A stretch of 64,000 nt of DNA. Source: Sinobaca qinghaiensis (GTDB lineage: Bacteria > Bacillota > Bacilli > Bacillales > Marinococcaceae). Below the pieces are notes generated by a model, which had not been told where the DNA came from, searched no databases, and saw nothing but the letters and a program-made list of their open reading frames with translations. The translations under genes were made by a program, and so were the position numbers. Shown piece after piece: positions 45,037 to 53,770 of this stretch (positions are counted from its first letter, which is position 1; every line of letters starts with the position of its first letter). The stretch is from contig NZ_RAPK01000008.1 of the NCBI RefSeq assembly GCF_003610495.1, positions 414,138 through 478,137 of the forward strand. The letters are read 5' to 3'.

Positions 45037-45387
45037 TTATTCGCAGCAGCTGATGCGTTTGCCTGCTGCAATGAGTTCTTCTAAATGGTGATTTTGATCA
45101 GGAACGTATTCAAGCATATCCTTCACTAAATCATATCCTTCAAATGAAGAATTTAACGAATATACAATCCACTGGCCTCTGCGGTGTTCTTTTACCATGC
45201 CGACGTCTTTCATTTTGCGGACATGCTGGCTCACAGAAGGCTGGCTCATCTCAAAAATTTCTACAAATTCACACACACAGCAGTCATGGTCGGCAAGAAG
45301 ACGAAGCATCGTCAGTCTTGTCTTATCGCCCATGAGTTTCAAAATAACGGCGGTTCGTTCTATTTCCAACAGGTTTTTTGTTTCCAT
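45037..45387 (-). CDS. arsR: Arsenic-responsive repressor ArsR
   Basis: 116 residues with a winged helix. The metal-binding helix has CCVCEF near residue 37 (the ELCVCDL motif of ArsR), and the recognition helix is MSQPSVSQHVRKMKDVGMV. A final GKRISCCE adds two more cysteines. Arsenite binding releases it from DNA. It is second in the operon, between arsA and arsB, so autoregulation would pass through the promoter upstream of arsA. Confidence 0.94.
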   Translation of the reverse strand: METKNLLEIERTAVILKLMGDKTRLTMLRLLADHDCCVCEFVEIFEMSQPSVSQHVRKMKDVGMVKEHRRGQWIVYSLNSSFEGYDLVKDMLEYVPDQNHHLEELIAAGKRISCCE

Positions 45388-45402
45388 AAATTCTTCCCCT
45401 TT

Positions 45403-47157
45403 CTAAACACTCTGTATAGAAGCTGCTGCGGCACCGGCTGGTTTCCAGGGAATCAGGACGGCTCGTTCTGCGAGTTCGGTGTTCACTTTATGAATCCACT
45501 TGTATTCCGACGCGCTGCGTCCCTGCAGCACGGGATCTTTTGTACCGGAGCCATACAGGCTTTGATTAATAACCCACCATTGCGGCTGAATGGAAGCCCG
45601 CTTGAGGTCTTCCTGAAGCCTTTCTGCTTCGAGCACAGGTGTTGCTTCCGGAAGCGTCACGACGGCTACAAAGGTTTCCAGCGGATTCCGAAGCCTCGGC
45701 AGAAGATGGCTGACTGCTTTATTAACAGAGCCGCTGCTTCTTTCCACCTCTTTTTCATAAGAGCCTGCGGAGTCAAGCAGCAAAAGCGTATGGCCGGTCG
45801 GCGCTGTATCAATAATGACAAATTCATCATCCGCCTGCTCTACTACTTCGGCAAATGCCTGAAAGACAGCTATTTCTTCGGTACACGGCGATTCCAGATC
45901 TTCTTTAATATAGGCTAATTCTTCTTCTGACAACTCTTGTTTTACATCAGCCAGCACTTTGTTTTTATAATCAGCCACCACCTGTTTTGGATCAATACTG
46001 CTGATTTTTAATTTGTCTTTCATCTCTGGCGTAAGCCCGGCATAGGATAAATGATTGGCCGGATCCGTCGTTGTTAAATGGACACGCAGTCCTTTTTTCA
46101 CCAGCCCCATCGCTACGGAAGCGGCTACGGTTGTTTTGCCGACCCCGCCTTTTCCCATCGTCATAAAAACACCCTTTTCAAGCGGTGCCAGTTTTTCCAC
46201 AATGGTAGACAGGGAAGGGAGCTCAAGAGGCGGCCGTTCTTTTTCAGCGTCTGCCGGCGGTATGGTTTCCTCTTCCCAAAGACGACGCAAAGAGTCCATC
46301 CCGGTTAAATGAAACCCAAAGAGCGGAAGGTAATAACGCTGTTTATCTGTGAAAAATGCCGGCATTGCCTCTAGAGCTTTCTGCTGGCCCTGTTCGAGCT
46401 GCACGGCCGTTTCGTCTTCTGTGCTGCGCTCAAACAATCCGTTCACGATAAGCGTCTGGTTCACAATTCCAATCTCCTGAAGCTCGTGTCCTGCCCTTTC
46501 CGCTTCTTTTAAGGAGGAGGTGTCCGGTCTGGCCACCAGAATGAGTGACGTTTGTTCCCGATCCGATAATGTATGAAGAGCTTCCTGGTACAGTTCTTTC
46601 TTCGCCTCGAGTCCCGAAAGCGGCCCAAGGCAGGAAGCACCGTGATCGCTTGTTTCCAGGAAAGAAGACCAGGCGAGCGGCAGCTGCAGGAGACGCAGCG
46701 TATGGCCGGTTGGTGCGGTATCAAACAAAACAAAGTCATAGGTTTCTGCAACCGGCTTATCGGTAAGCAGGTGCGAGAATTCGTCAAACGCAGCAATTTC
46801 TGTTGTGCAGGCTCCGGAAAGCTGCTCTTCCATATTGGCAATAGCATCTTCCGGGAGAAGCCCCCGGTACGGACCGACTACTGAATTCCGGTATGTTTCA
46901 GCGGCCTCTTCCGGATCGAGATTGATCGCATGCAGTCCTGATACAGAAGCAATGGCTGTAGCTGTCTGACCGATTTCCTGCTCAAACACATCCTGCAGAT
47001 TCGAAGCAGGATCGGTACTTACGAGCAGCACATTTTTCCCGCTGTCCGCTAAAGAGGTACCGATAGCGCAGGCTGTCGTTGTTTTGCCTACGCCGCCTTT
47101 GCCGGTAAAAAATAAATAGCGGGTGCTGCCTAGACTTTCTGCCTGTAATCGTTCCAC
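45403..47157 (-). CDS. arsA: Arsenite-stimulated pump ATPase ArsA
   Basis: 584 residues from GTG at 47157, nine bases after GGAG; a GTG at 47166 touches that site. Two homologous ATPase halves have FFTGKGGVGKTTTA (near 20) and TMGKGGVGKTTVA (near 335), each followed by DTAPTGHTL. The arsenite-site cysteines are conserved: GACTTEIA, ASCLGPL and SPCTEEIA. It powers ArsB. It is the first gene of the operon, which is unusual; ArsA genes normally follow arsD. Confidence 0.95.
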   Translation of the reverse strand: MERLQAESLGSTRYLFFTGKGGVGKTTTACAIGTSLADSGKNVLLVSTDPASNLQDVFEQEIGQTATAIASVSGLHAINLDPEEAAETYRNSVVGPYRGLLPEDAIANMEEQLSGACTTEIAAFDEFSHLLTDKPVAETYDFVLFDTAPTGHTLRLLQLPLAWSSFLETSDHGASCLGPLSGLEAKKELYQEALHTLSDREQTSLILVARPDTSSLKEAERAGHELQEIGIVNQTLIVNGLFERSTEDETAVQLEQGQQKALEAMPAFFTDKQRYYLPLFGFHLTGMDSLRRLWEEETIPPADAEKERPPLELPSLSTIVEKLAPLEKGVFMTMGKGGVGKTTVAASVAMGLVKKGLRVHLTTTDPANHLSYAGLTPEMKDKLKISSIDPKQVVADYKNKVLADVKQELSEEELAYIKEDLESPCTEEIAVFQAFAEVVEQADDEFVIIDTAPTGHTLLLLDSAGSYEKEVERSSGSVNKAVSHLLPRLRNPLETFVAVVTLPEATPVLEAERLQEDLKRASIQPQWWVINQSLYGSGTKDPVLQGRSASEYKWIHKVNTELAERAVLIPWKPAGAAAASIQSV

Positions 47158-47172
47158 TAATATCACTCCATC

Positions 47173-47198
47173 AGTATATAACTATTTGCTTATATACT
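47173..47198 (-). promoter_or_regulatory. Candidate ArsR operator
   Basis: Perfect 9-bp inverted repeat AGTATATAA-N8-TTATATACT just upstream of arsA. Its A+T-rich arms fit ArsR/SmtB-type operators. Confidence 0.7.
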
Positions 47199-47236
47199 AA
47201 TAGAAGAAAATTTGTGTGTCAACAGCGGCTGTATAG

Positions 47237-47274
47237 AAAAAACAGGAGAAAACCACCGGGTCTCCTCCTGTTTA
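47237..47274 (-). terminator. Terminator of the YeeE-like gene
   Basis: Minus-strand stem AAACAGGAG/CTCCTGTTT followed by TTTTT. It separates this gene from the ars operon downstream. Confidence 0.8.
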
Positions 47275-47285
47275 CACTTCTTTTA

Positions 47286-48512
47286 TTATTTTTTATTCGA
47301 CTGCGTGAGCTGCAGTTTCTTTTCCAAAAAGTAGGCACTGTAAACGCCCAGCACCGCGAAACATGTCCATATCCAGGCGTGCAGACTGAAAGAAGCAATA
47401 CCGCTGAAATAAGATCCAACGTTTGCTCCAAAGGAAATGCCGGCTCCATATCCCATCAGCAGGCCGCCTCCTAGAGCGACGAGCACAATCCGCAGAGGAA
47501 TCCGCTCAAAACGCACAAGTCCTCCGATCGTCATCGTTAGAAACGTGCCCGTAATAACTCCCAGATTCAGCACACTGGTGCCATCCATAAATATCGTCTG
47601 CCGCAGTGCAGCCAGACGGTCCTGAGCGACCCAGTACGACCACTGCTCTACATTTATGCCCGTTAATTCCACCAATTGGGATCCCCATAAAATAAAAGCA
47701 GCCGTCAGCTTCCATGGCTCCCCCTGAACCATCAGGGCCGCCGCATTTAATACGGCCAGCAAAAGCGCTCCGACCCACAAAGGCCACGAGCCGAAAAATA
47801 TTTTTCTCCACCCGACCGCGGCCGGAAGAGCAGGGAGCACGGGCGGCCTTTTTCTTTTCTTGTACATGTAGGATCCAGCCGCTACCACTGCAAAGACAGC
47901 CAGCGATAGCAGCCAGGCACCCACATACCCGAGTCCAGTATCAGCGGCAAGCGAGATATCCGGCCCGGAAGGAAGGGTGTCATTCCAAAATCCAAAATGG
48001 GAAGCGCTGAGTACAGCCCCCGTTAGAAATCCAAGGAGGGTGCACATCATAGCGGACCGGCCGCCTTCTGCTTTGTATAAAGAAGAAGGTGCCATCCCGC
48101 TTCCCATCTCCATGCCGAACCCAAATATAAACGATCCGACCACAAGCCCAACACTAAGAGCAGATACCGCTCCCTGAGGAGTAGCATTAAACCATCCAAG
48201 ATCAAACATAAAAATGGGCATGAACAGCGTAGCTGCGATCGCCAGCATAAGCATATGGGCGCGCAGCATCTGTGTATTGCCGCTCTCGACAATTTCCCGG
48301 TAGACCGCAGAAAATCCAAACCGAGCATGAAACAATGTAAATCCTATCCCTGTTCCGATCCAAAACAACAATACAAGCGACCAGCCGGAATAAAAATAAG
48401 CAAAGTATGTAAGTACAAGTGCCGCAGCGAGTCCGATTATTGTTAATATATTCTGCGGATCCTTCAATTCAATCCCCGATGAAGATGGTTTCTTTTTCTC
48501 TTCCTGTGACAC
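47286..48512 (-). CDS. YeeE/YedE family membrane protein lacking the usual cysteines
   Basis: 408 residues with about ten membrane helices. It has the YeeE/YedE layout: two half-repeats with GFGMEMGSGMAPSSLYKAEGG and YGAGISFGANVGSYFSGIASFSLHAWIW. In thiosulfate channels of this family, the matching motifs read GCGSG and GGCNIG and supply relay cysteines; here they are serine or alanine. The RSRFCF-type motif reads HARFGFSA. So thiosulfate uptake by the known mechanism is doubtful. GTG at 48512 has GGGGGG five bases upstream. It lies upstream of the ars operon on the same strand, but a terminator separates them. Confidence 0.8.
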   Translation of the reverse strand: MSQEEKKKPSSSGIELKDPQNILTIIGLAAALVLTYFAYFYSGWSLVLLFWIGTGIGFTLFHARFGFSAVYREIVESGNTQMLRAHMLMLAIAATLFMPIFMFDLGWFNATPQGAVSALSVGLVVGSFIFGFGMEMGSGMAPSSLYKAEGGRSAMMCTLLGFLTGAVLSASHFGFWNDTLPSGPDISLAADTGLGYVGAWLLSLAVFAVVAAGSYMYKKRKRPPVLPALPAAVGWRKIFFGSWPLWVGALLLAVLNAAALMVQGEPWKLTAAFILWGSQLVELTGINVEQWSYWVAQDRLAALRQTIFMDGTSVLNLGVITGTFLTMTIGGLVRFERIPLRIVLVALGGGLLMGYGAGISFGANVGSYFSGIASFSLHAWIWTCFAVLGVYSAYFLEKKLQLTQSNKK

Positions 48513-48665
48513 ATAATCCCCCCTTTATTACAGTATACCTAACTAACCTTCTTACCCTTTTTTAGAAGGCTTATAACAATTATCAGCTGAATTGGAAAAG
48601 GAGTTTTTACATGAAAAGGGAATTATAGTGGAGACACGTTTTATTCCCAAAGGAGAGAAAAAATA

Positions 48666-49475
48666 ATGAAGACGATTTTTATAACAGGAGCATCATCAGG
48701 GATTGGAAAAGCAACGGCCGTTTACTTTGCGGAAAAAGGCTGGAACGTAGCTGCGACAATGCGTTCTCCGGAAAAGGAAGAGGAGCTGCAGAAGTATCCT
48801 TCTATCAAGCTGTTCTGTCTTGATGTTGAGAAAAAGGAAACGATAACGCAGGCCGTACAAGATGCCCTGCTAAAATTCGGTACAATAGATGTTCTTTTAA
48901 ATAATGCAGGCTATGGATCGACCGGCATATTTGAGGCGGCTGACGACCGCGAGATCCGTCGTCAGTTTGACGTGAATGTATTTGGGTTAATGGATGTCAC
49001 TAAAGCGCTCCTGCCCCATTTCCGTTCGCAGCAGGACGGCCTGATTATGAATGTAACATCGGCAGGGGGCCGTGTTGTGCTTCCGATTACCTCTCTTTAC
49101 CATGCCACGAAATTTGCCGTCGAAGGATTTACAGAATCGCTGGCATTTGAGTTAAATTCCCAGGGCATCCGGGTGAAACTAATCGAGCCGGGCGTCGTGC
49201 TGACCGACTTCAGTGGCAGATCTATGGCTTTTTTTGAAGACGACAGCCTGGAAGATTATAAAACCTACAGCCGCGATCTGCTGCAGAAAATGAAACAGCT
49301 GTCGAGCGGAGGGTTCCCCCCTGAAATTGCAGCGCAGGAAATTTATCAGGCAGCGATAGACGAAAGCAATCAGCTTCGTTACGTTATTGGAGAAGACGCC
49401 GAGGAGTTTATTGCTTTGAAAGAGCGGGAAGGGGCGGAGGCCTACTTCCAGAAAGTGCAGCAGATGTTTTCCTGA
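48666..49475 (+). CDS. Short-chain dehydrogenase/reductase
   Basis: 269 residues, classical SDR. The NAD(P)-binding turn is TGASSGIGKATA, the NNAGYG motif is near residue 80, and the catalytic serine and tyrosine are in NVTSAGGRV and YHATK. The basic residue pattern after strand 2 (TMRSPEK) suggests NADP preference. The substrate is unknown; the length and the SLAFELNSQGIRVKLIEPG segment fit oxidoreductases acting on lipids or ketones. CAAAGGAGAG precedes the ATG. Confidence 0.9.
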   Translation: MKTIFITGASSGIGKATAVYFAEKGWNVAATMRSPEKEEELQKYPSIKLFCLDVEKKETITQAVQDALLKFGTIDVLLNNAGYGSTGIFEAADDREIRRQFDVNVFGLMDVTKALLPHFRSQQDGLIMNVTSAGGRVVLPITSLYHATKFAVEGFTESLAFELNSQGIRVKLIEPGVVLTDFSGRSMAFFEDDSLEDYKTYSRDLLQKMKQLSSGGFPPEIAAQEIYQAAIDESNQLRYVIGEDAEEFIALKEREGAEAYFQKVQQMFS

Positions 49476-49566
49476 AAACGAGGCGGTTATTCAAAACATT
49501 CTTTTATATCTTTTTTTATTTCTATAGTATACTGTGTCACGAGACTTCAGTAAAAGGAGAAACCAC

Positions 49567-49797
49567 ATGAAAATCAATAAACGATATGAACACCTGATCT
49601 TCACGTTTTTAATGGCTTTTGGGATGTCCGGTCTCATTTCGCTTATTATGCTTTTGGTTAACAACGGCTTTCAGGCATGGTTTCCTTTATGGCTCCGCTC
49701 CTGGCTGCTTGCATTTATCGTGGCATTCCCACTCGCTTATTTTCTGCCGCGCGGCATTCGGAAGCTGATGAGCCGTATTGAGTTTACCAGCAAATAA
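49567..49797 (+). CDS. DUF2798 small membrane protein
   Basis: 76 residues from the ATG at 49567, after AAAAGGAG. Two membrane helices (about 10-32 and 42-62) match the DUF2798 pattern: KRYEHLIFTFLMAFGMSGLIS and then FPLAYFLPRGIRKL. Function unknown. The open frame begins 11 codons earlier without a ribosome site. Confidence 0.8.
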   Translation: MKINKRYEHLIFTFLMAFGMSGLISLIMLLVNNGFQAWFPLWLRSWLLAFIVAFPLAYFLPRGIRKLMSRIEFTSK

Positions 49798-49828
49798 AAG
49801 GCATCCTCTCTAGTTGGAGGATGCCTTT
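49796..49828. terminator. Bidirectional terminator
   Basis: Stem AAAAGGCATCCTC/GAGGATGCCTTT between converging genes. Confidence 0.85.
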
Positions 49829-49844
49829 GCTCTTTACTGGACCG

Positions 49845-50171
49845 TTAAACGATATCAAATGATTTCAGCATATCAGAATATTTACTATTCACACGGCCTT
49901 TTTTGATATCAATCGAAGCAATAACAAGCCGCTTCTGCTCTTTCGGCTTTTCATTGTCTATAAATGCAAGACCCTGGTCCCAAAGGAAATCATGGATATG
50001 CTCTTCGCCATCGACGGGGTCAAATCCCATATCAAAGCAGGCGGCGAGCGTGATTTCGACCAACATCACCAGCTCCTCCTCTTTATCAATACGCAGTACT
50101 CTCGTTTGAGATAAAGTCGGTGCCGTTGGATATCCTACTAATTCGTCTCGTTCATACGTTTTTGCTTCCAT
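49845..50171 (-). CDS. Conserved-looking protein of unknown function
   Basis: 108 residues from the ATG at 50171, seven bases after AAGGAG; the frame opens nine codons earlier. Soluble, with segments TRVLRIDKEEELVMLVEITLAACFDMGFDP and KRLVIASIDIKKGR suggesting an alpha-beta fold. I cannot assign a family. It is the last chromosomal gene before the element, and its promoter lies in the 150 bases up to the displaced rRNA terminator. Confidence 0.65.
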   Translation of the reverse strand: MEAKTYERDELVGYPTAPTLSQTRVLRIDKEEELVMLVEITLAACFDMGFDPVDGEEHIHDFLWDQGLAFIDNEKPKEQKRLVIASIDIKKGRVNSKYSDMLKSFDIV

Positions 50172-50302
50172 AGCTATCTTCTCCTTCTGTTGATTCATAG
50201 TTTCGATTCCTCATAAGAAGATGATGACTCCTATAAGAGCTTTCATTTGGCTTCCCTGCTGAATAATCTTAAACCAGCTTGGATAACTCCATATACAATA
50301 AA

Positions 50303-50336
50303 AACCTCTTGAATGATTATACCATCCCAAGAGGTT
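50303..50336 (-). terminator. Native rRNA-tRNA-Thr terminator, displaced by the element
   Basis: Minus-strand stem AACCTCTTG/CAAGAGGTT followed by TTTTATT. It lies 14 bases past the remnant tRNA 3' end. Before integration it would have ended the rRNA operon. Confidence 0.75.
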
Positions 50337-50340
50337 AAAT

Positions 50341-50395
50341 GTTTGTGTAATGGAGCTTCCTACCGGATTTGAACCGGTGACCTCATCCTTACCAT
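50341..50395 (-). repeat. Left attachment site: 55-bp repeat with tRNA-Thr 3' fragment
   Basis: Perfect copy of 63513-63567. It holds the last 45 bases of tRNA-Thr, including anticodon GGU and the encoded CCA, plus 10 bases downstream. The sequence beyond 50395 no longer forms a tRNA. Confidence 0.93.
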
Positions 50396-50508
50396 TTTCA
50401 GCAACCTCTTAGCACTGATACAGTTTAAATGATCTAACGTTGATAGAATAGGGCTCCCCGTGTTCCCTGGTTTATCCAGTTAGCTTGTTTATATGTAGAT
50501 TGTCTGAA

Positions 50509-50540
50509 TCCGTACCCAATCCGTACCCAATCCGTACCCA
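50509..50540 (+). repeat. Three integrase arm-type repeats, left end
   Basis: TCCGTACCCA at 50509, 50520 and 50531 with an exact 11-bp period. The same unit occurs twice near the right end (63410, 63421), so these are likely integrase or excisionase arm-binding sites. Confidence 0.75.
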
Positions 50541-50703
50541 AACCAAAGCTTCTTATTCATAAGAAACCCCTCCATTAAACGGAGGGCTTCTTCATATCAA
50601 TACTTTTAAGATAGCTTTATTGTAGCTTAGTTTAGAATGACTTGCACATTAACGCTATCCTCTTATAAAAAGGCGCAGATTTTTCTGCTTGCTGCAAAAT
50701 TGT

Positions 50704-52614
50704 TTAATGAGATTCCTTATCGAGAAAATAGTTAGCTAATGTTGAAATAAAACTTTTTTTATCTCTTTTGTATCCAAAATATTTTTTTAAAAAATCTTCT
50801 TTTAAACTCAACATTCCATATTTTGGTCCTACAGATATTATTTTATTATATATATAATTTAATTGATCTTTATCTATTAGGTCAATTTCTACAAATGTGA
50901 GATCATTATTAAATTCAGTAAATTCTATATTCATTTCTTTAATGTATAATTCTTGGGCATAAATTAAAAAATTAAGTTTTTTAAAACAGTAATCAAAAGA
51001 TTGCTCACTAAAATTAAAAATTGTATCTAGATCTTCTATATCGCTAGATTGTATTTCATTTGTAAAGGAGCTGTTAAATAATCCTTTATTTTTTTTAAAA
51101 TTTATAAGCTGGCTATTAATACTACTTCCAGTAAAATCTGTTGTTATCCTCTTTACTATTTGTCCTGATACACCATATTGTCCTATTTCAATTGATTTCA
51201 TTAATGATTGTAATAAAACAAACAAAATAAGATTTTTTATTTCCATAGGGATTTCTTTGAAAGTATCTTTTTGGCTTTTTCGTATAGCCCTACTCATGAA
51301 TAGTTCAATTTCTTTATTAAATGTATTCTCTTTAACTTGTATATTTTCATCATTTAAAATTGGCTTTGTTAGCGAATAAGTGATAACAGTTACCTTGTTC
51401 ACATTCCCATCCTCTACAGCTTCTTTTAATAAGGTTTGATGAAGTAATATAGGTCCTGTATAACTCATTGCTACTCTACCATTTATCTCATTTATATTTT
51501 CTTTCGATATATCATTAATGGTATATAGCATTAATTCAAAAGGAAACTCTTTGTTATTGTAAGCATTTATACAAAGCTCTTCTAAATTTTTAAAATAGGT
51601 TTTATATAAATTTGGAACTATTGTTGGTTTTAATAAATTTACTGCGTTTAGAGGGTTTTTACTAGAAAAATGATTTTCCAAACGTAATACATTATAAGAT
51701 ATTTTTAAGTGAAACCTTAGTATAGCGGAATATAAAATTCTAGTATTCTCCGGATTTTCTTTATAATATTGGCTTAAGTATATATTTTTTTCATCCACCT
51801 TTTTCTTTTTACCTCGTATAAATAAAGTTTCTAGTAAATGTTCTGGCTCTTCCCCCATTATTGAATTTATATGTTTCTCCCATTCTTGCCTTTGTTCTAA
51901 TAATAGATCATTTAAATGATTTTCTAGTGAGAAGTTAATATTTTGAAAAGCTGACTCTAAGTTACTATTCATAGATTCAAAAAAAATAGATTTTAACTTA
52001 TTGGCACAATAATACAAACTTTTTTTATCTTTAGATATTTGCTTCATGTATTTATCGAAAGCTTTTTTTTCGTGAATGCTATTTAGAGAATTACTCACTA
52101 TTTTATAAAAGTAATACAGGGTACAAAATATTAATATAATCCAAATATTAATAACAGTGGATGTCGCTGTGTGTAATTCTCCTTGAGTGTTAGCATATTG
52201 ATTTAACAAAAAAGAAATTATATTTCCATAAATTAATACAGTTGGTGTGCAAGTCATAAACATAGTGAGGTGAAAACTATTTTCTCTTCTAGCAGATAAA
52301 CTTATTTGCTCTCTATATGTAAAGTAAAAAAATGCTGCAACTATTGGAATTGAAAATATAAAAGCTCTGTTTATAAATTCGTTTATTTCTTTAAAAAAAG
52401 AAAATCTTGTATTGTTTTCTATCAAATATTCATTGTTAATTGGGTAATTCAATTCAAAACATCCATCAATTATTATTGTTAAAATTGCTATAAAGCTCAA
52501 TATAATTAAAATAAAGTAATAAGCATAATAATTAGTAATCTCTTTTTTCAAATTCATTAAGCATGCTCTTAATGAATACCAAAATATAAATATCCATTTA
52601 AATATTTTTTCCAT
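50704..52614 (-). CDS. Large membrane protein partnered with a Panacea protein
   Basis: 636 residues. Four membrane helices lie in the first 175: about 27-49, 89-108, 116-138 and 149-170. The remaining 460 residues are predicted cytoplasmic and helical, rich in lysine, asparagine and glutamate, and I recognise no enzyme motif. It follows a Panacea-domain gene by 52 bases on the same strand. Panacea proteins are known as antitoxins that pair with diverse, often membrane-acting toxins, so this may be the toxic or defensive partner. It is much larger than typical Panacea-linked toxins. The gene is strongly A+T-rich. Confidence 0.7.
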   Translation of the reverse strand: MEKIFKWIFIFWYSLRACLMNLKKEITNYYAYYFILIILSFIAILTIIIDGCFELNYPINNEYLIENNTRFSFFKEINEFINRAFIFSIPIVAAFFYFTYREQISLSARRENSFHLTMFMTCTPTVLIYGNIISFLLNQYANTQGELHTATSTVINIWIILIFCTLYYFYKIVSNSLNSIHEKKAFDKYMKQISKDKKSLYYCANKLKSIFFESMNSNLESAFQNINFSLENHLNDLLLEQRQEWEKHINSIMGEEPEHLLETLFIRGKKKKVDEKNIYLSQYYKENPENTRILYSAILRFHLKISYNVLRLENHFSSKNPLNAVNLLKPTIVPNLYKTYFKNLEELCINAYNNKEFPFELMLYTINDISKENINEINGRVAMSYTGPILLHQTLLKEAVEDGNVNKVTVITYSLTKPILNDENIQVKENTFNKEIELFMSRAIRKSQKDTFKEIPMEIKNLILFVLLQSLMKSIEIGQYGVSGQIVKRITTDFTGSSINSQLINFKKNKGLFNSSFTNEIQSSDIEDLDTIFNFSEQSFDYCFKKLNFLIYAQELYIKEMNIEFTEFNNDLTFVEIDLIDKDQLNYIYNKIISVGPKYGMLSLKEDFLKKYFGYKRDKKSFISTLANYFLDKESH

Positions 52615-52666
52615 GAAATCATTTCCTCTATTTTATAAAATAAAAAGAGGACTTATAAAGTCCTCT

Positions 52667-53131
52667 TTAAGATGAAGCAAAACCTCTAAAGTACCTGATC
52701 ATACTATCAATCTCGATTTTATTGTTAGAGTTTTGAGTGGGAGATAATCCTTCTCTAGCTTCTTTCCAAGGAGGCTCCTGATGAGTCATTTCCTCTAATT
52801 CTTTTGCATCATAATGTCCATAAGCATTCCAAACTGCATCTAATAGCTCTCGATGTTCAGATTTTATTTTTTTTATTTCTTTTGGATTGAATTCATTAAT
52901 CGGTTGGTATCCATAGTCCCTGAAATGTTTGTACACGTCCGAAACTACAGGCCCGTGCACCCAAGCTTCAATCTCTTCATTAAACATAGAGTCACCTTTT
53001 ATAGCACTATTCCAAGCTTGAGCATAGTATAGCAATTTTTGTAATTTAAGAGGAGACACTTGAGTATCACGCTTTCCGCCATTTGCACCTTTAGACAAAA
53101 AGTAATTCGCAACACTAAGAGCGTTTGTCAT
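52667..53131 (-). CDS. Panacea/SocA-like antitoxin domain protein (DUF4065)
   Basis: 154 residues covering one Panacea (SocA/GepA, DUF4065) domain. Its signature runs through VSPLKLQKLLYYAQAW, FNEEIEAWVHGPVVSDVYKHF and YGYQP, and ends with a helix carrying WKEAREGLSPTQNSNNKI. Members neutralise toxins as hyper-promiscuous antitoxins or act as proteolytic adaptors. It is first in a two-gene operon with the 636-residue membrane protein. AGGAGG lies before the ATG, and a perfect 16-bp palindrome is about 60 bases upstream. Confidence 0.88.
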   Translation of the reverse strand: MTNALSVANYFLSKGANGGKRDTQVSPLKLQKLLYYAQAWNSAIKGDSMFNEEIEAWVHGPVVSDVYKHFRDYGYQPINEFNPKEIKKIKSEHRELLDAVWNAYGHYDAKELEEMTHQEPPWKEAREGLSPTQNSNNKIEIDSMIRYFRGFASS

Positions 53132-53516
53132 ACTAAATCCTCCTTATTTAAAATTCAATTTTTTGCATGTTTTTTTGTTTAGGTTACGTAGATTTTATAT
53201 AAAATCGAAGAAATGTAATACTTCTTATTTATATTTTACCCCATTTCACTACGTTTTAATACAACAGAAGCGATAAAAGCTAGCTTTAATTTGTTAATAA
53301 AATCTGTAACAAAAATTAAAACTATATTTGAAACACCTTTTGATCTCTTTACTGGACACTGTACAATCCAATAAAGAGGTTTTATTTTATTAACCATAAA
53401 ATATTGAAAACAGAAATCAACCAAACTGTTAAATTCTTATTTGAAATACCTCAAAGTTATCTTTATCTTTATAGAAATATTACTTAAAATCACCTAATAA
53501 TTAGGAGGACGATCTC
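53132..53516. other. 385-base region between divergent cargo genes
   Basis: Carries the palindrome at 53191-53206 and the promoters of the Panacea gene (leftward) and the 75-residue gene (rightward). No convincing gene; a 62-codon minus-strand frame inside it has no ribosome site. Confidence 0.5.
53191..53206. promoter_or_regulatory. Perfect 16-bp palindrome upstream of the Panacea gene
   Basis: GATTTTATATAAAATC, overlapping a possible TATAAA -10 box on the minus strand. A plausible operator for autoregulation of the module. Confidence 0.5.
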
Positions 53517-53744
53517 ATGCATTTTGTCGAAATAGAACACTATTTTACTTATATAGAAACTCAGCAGGGCGTAATGACTGTTTCAACAGATTGGGAAATG
53601 AAGCTTGCTTATTGGAAAGACGAATATCACGGTGCAGCCACTACTTCAAAAAATCATTCGAAAGTAAATTGGAGGAATTTAAAAACAGCTGATCTTGAAG
53701 AAGCTAAAAAAGTGCTTTATAAATTATGTGAAAGACAATCTTAA
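53517..53744 (+). CDS. Small protein of unknown function
   Basis: 75 residues, with AGGAGG seven to eight bases before the ATG, which makes it likely to be real. The sequence has aromatic-rich strands (HYFTYIETQQGVMTV, WEMKLAYWKDEYHG) and a C-terminal helix. I do not recognise the family. It precedes the DUF2513 remnant by 26 bases on the same strand. Confidence 0.6.
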   Translation: MHFVEIEHYFTYIETQQGVMTVSTDWEMKLAYWKDEYHGAATTSKNHSKVNWRNLKTADLEEAKKVLYKLCERQS

Positions 53745-53770
53745 TTTTAAATGGAGGCAAATTAATAAGC

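Larger units (their letters stand above)
50172..50703. other. Junction region at the left end of the element
   Basis: Contains the displaced rRNA/tRNA terminator, the left attachment repeat, three 11-bp integrase arm-type repeats and a small hairpin (CCCTCC/GGAGGG near 50568-50587). I see no gene. Confidence 0.7.

Noticed and set aside
50351..50395. A second tRNA-Thr gene at the left end
   Set aside because: Only the 3' 45 bases are present; the D-arm and acceptor 5' strand are absent.
50509..50540. Three direct repeats as a short CRISPR array
   Set aside because: The units are 11 bp apart with no spacers and recur at the other end of the element; they fit integrase arm sites.
53236..53424. 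62-codon minus-strand frame in the cargo intergenic region
   Set aside because: No ribosome site; A+T-rich sequence gives such frames by chance.
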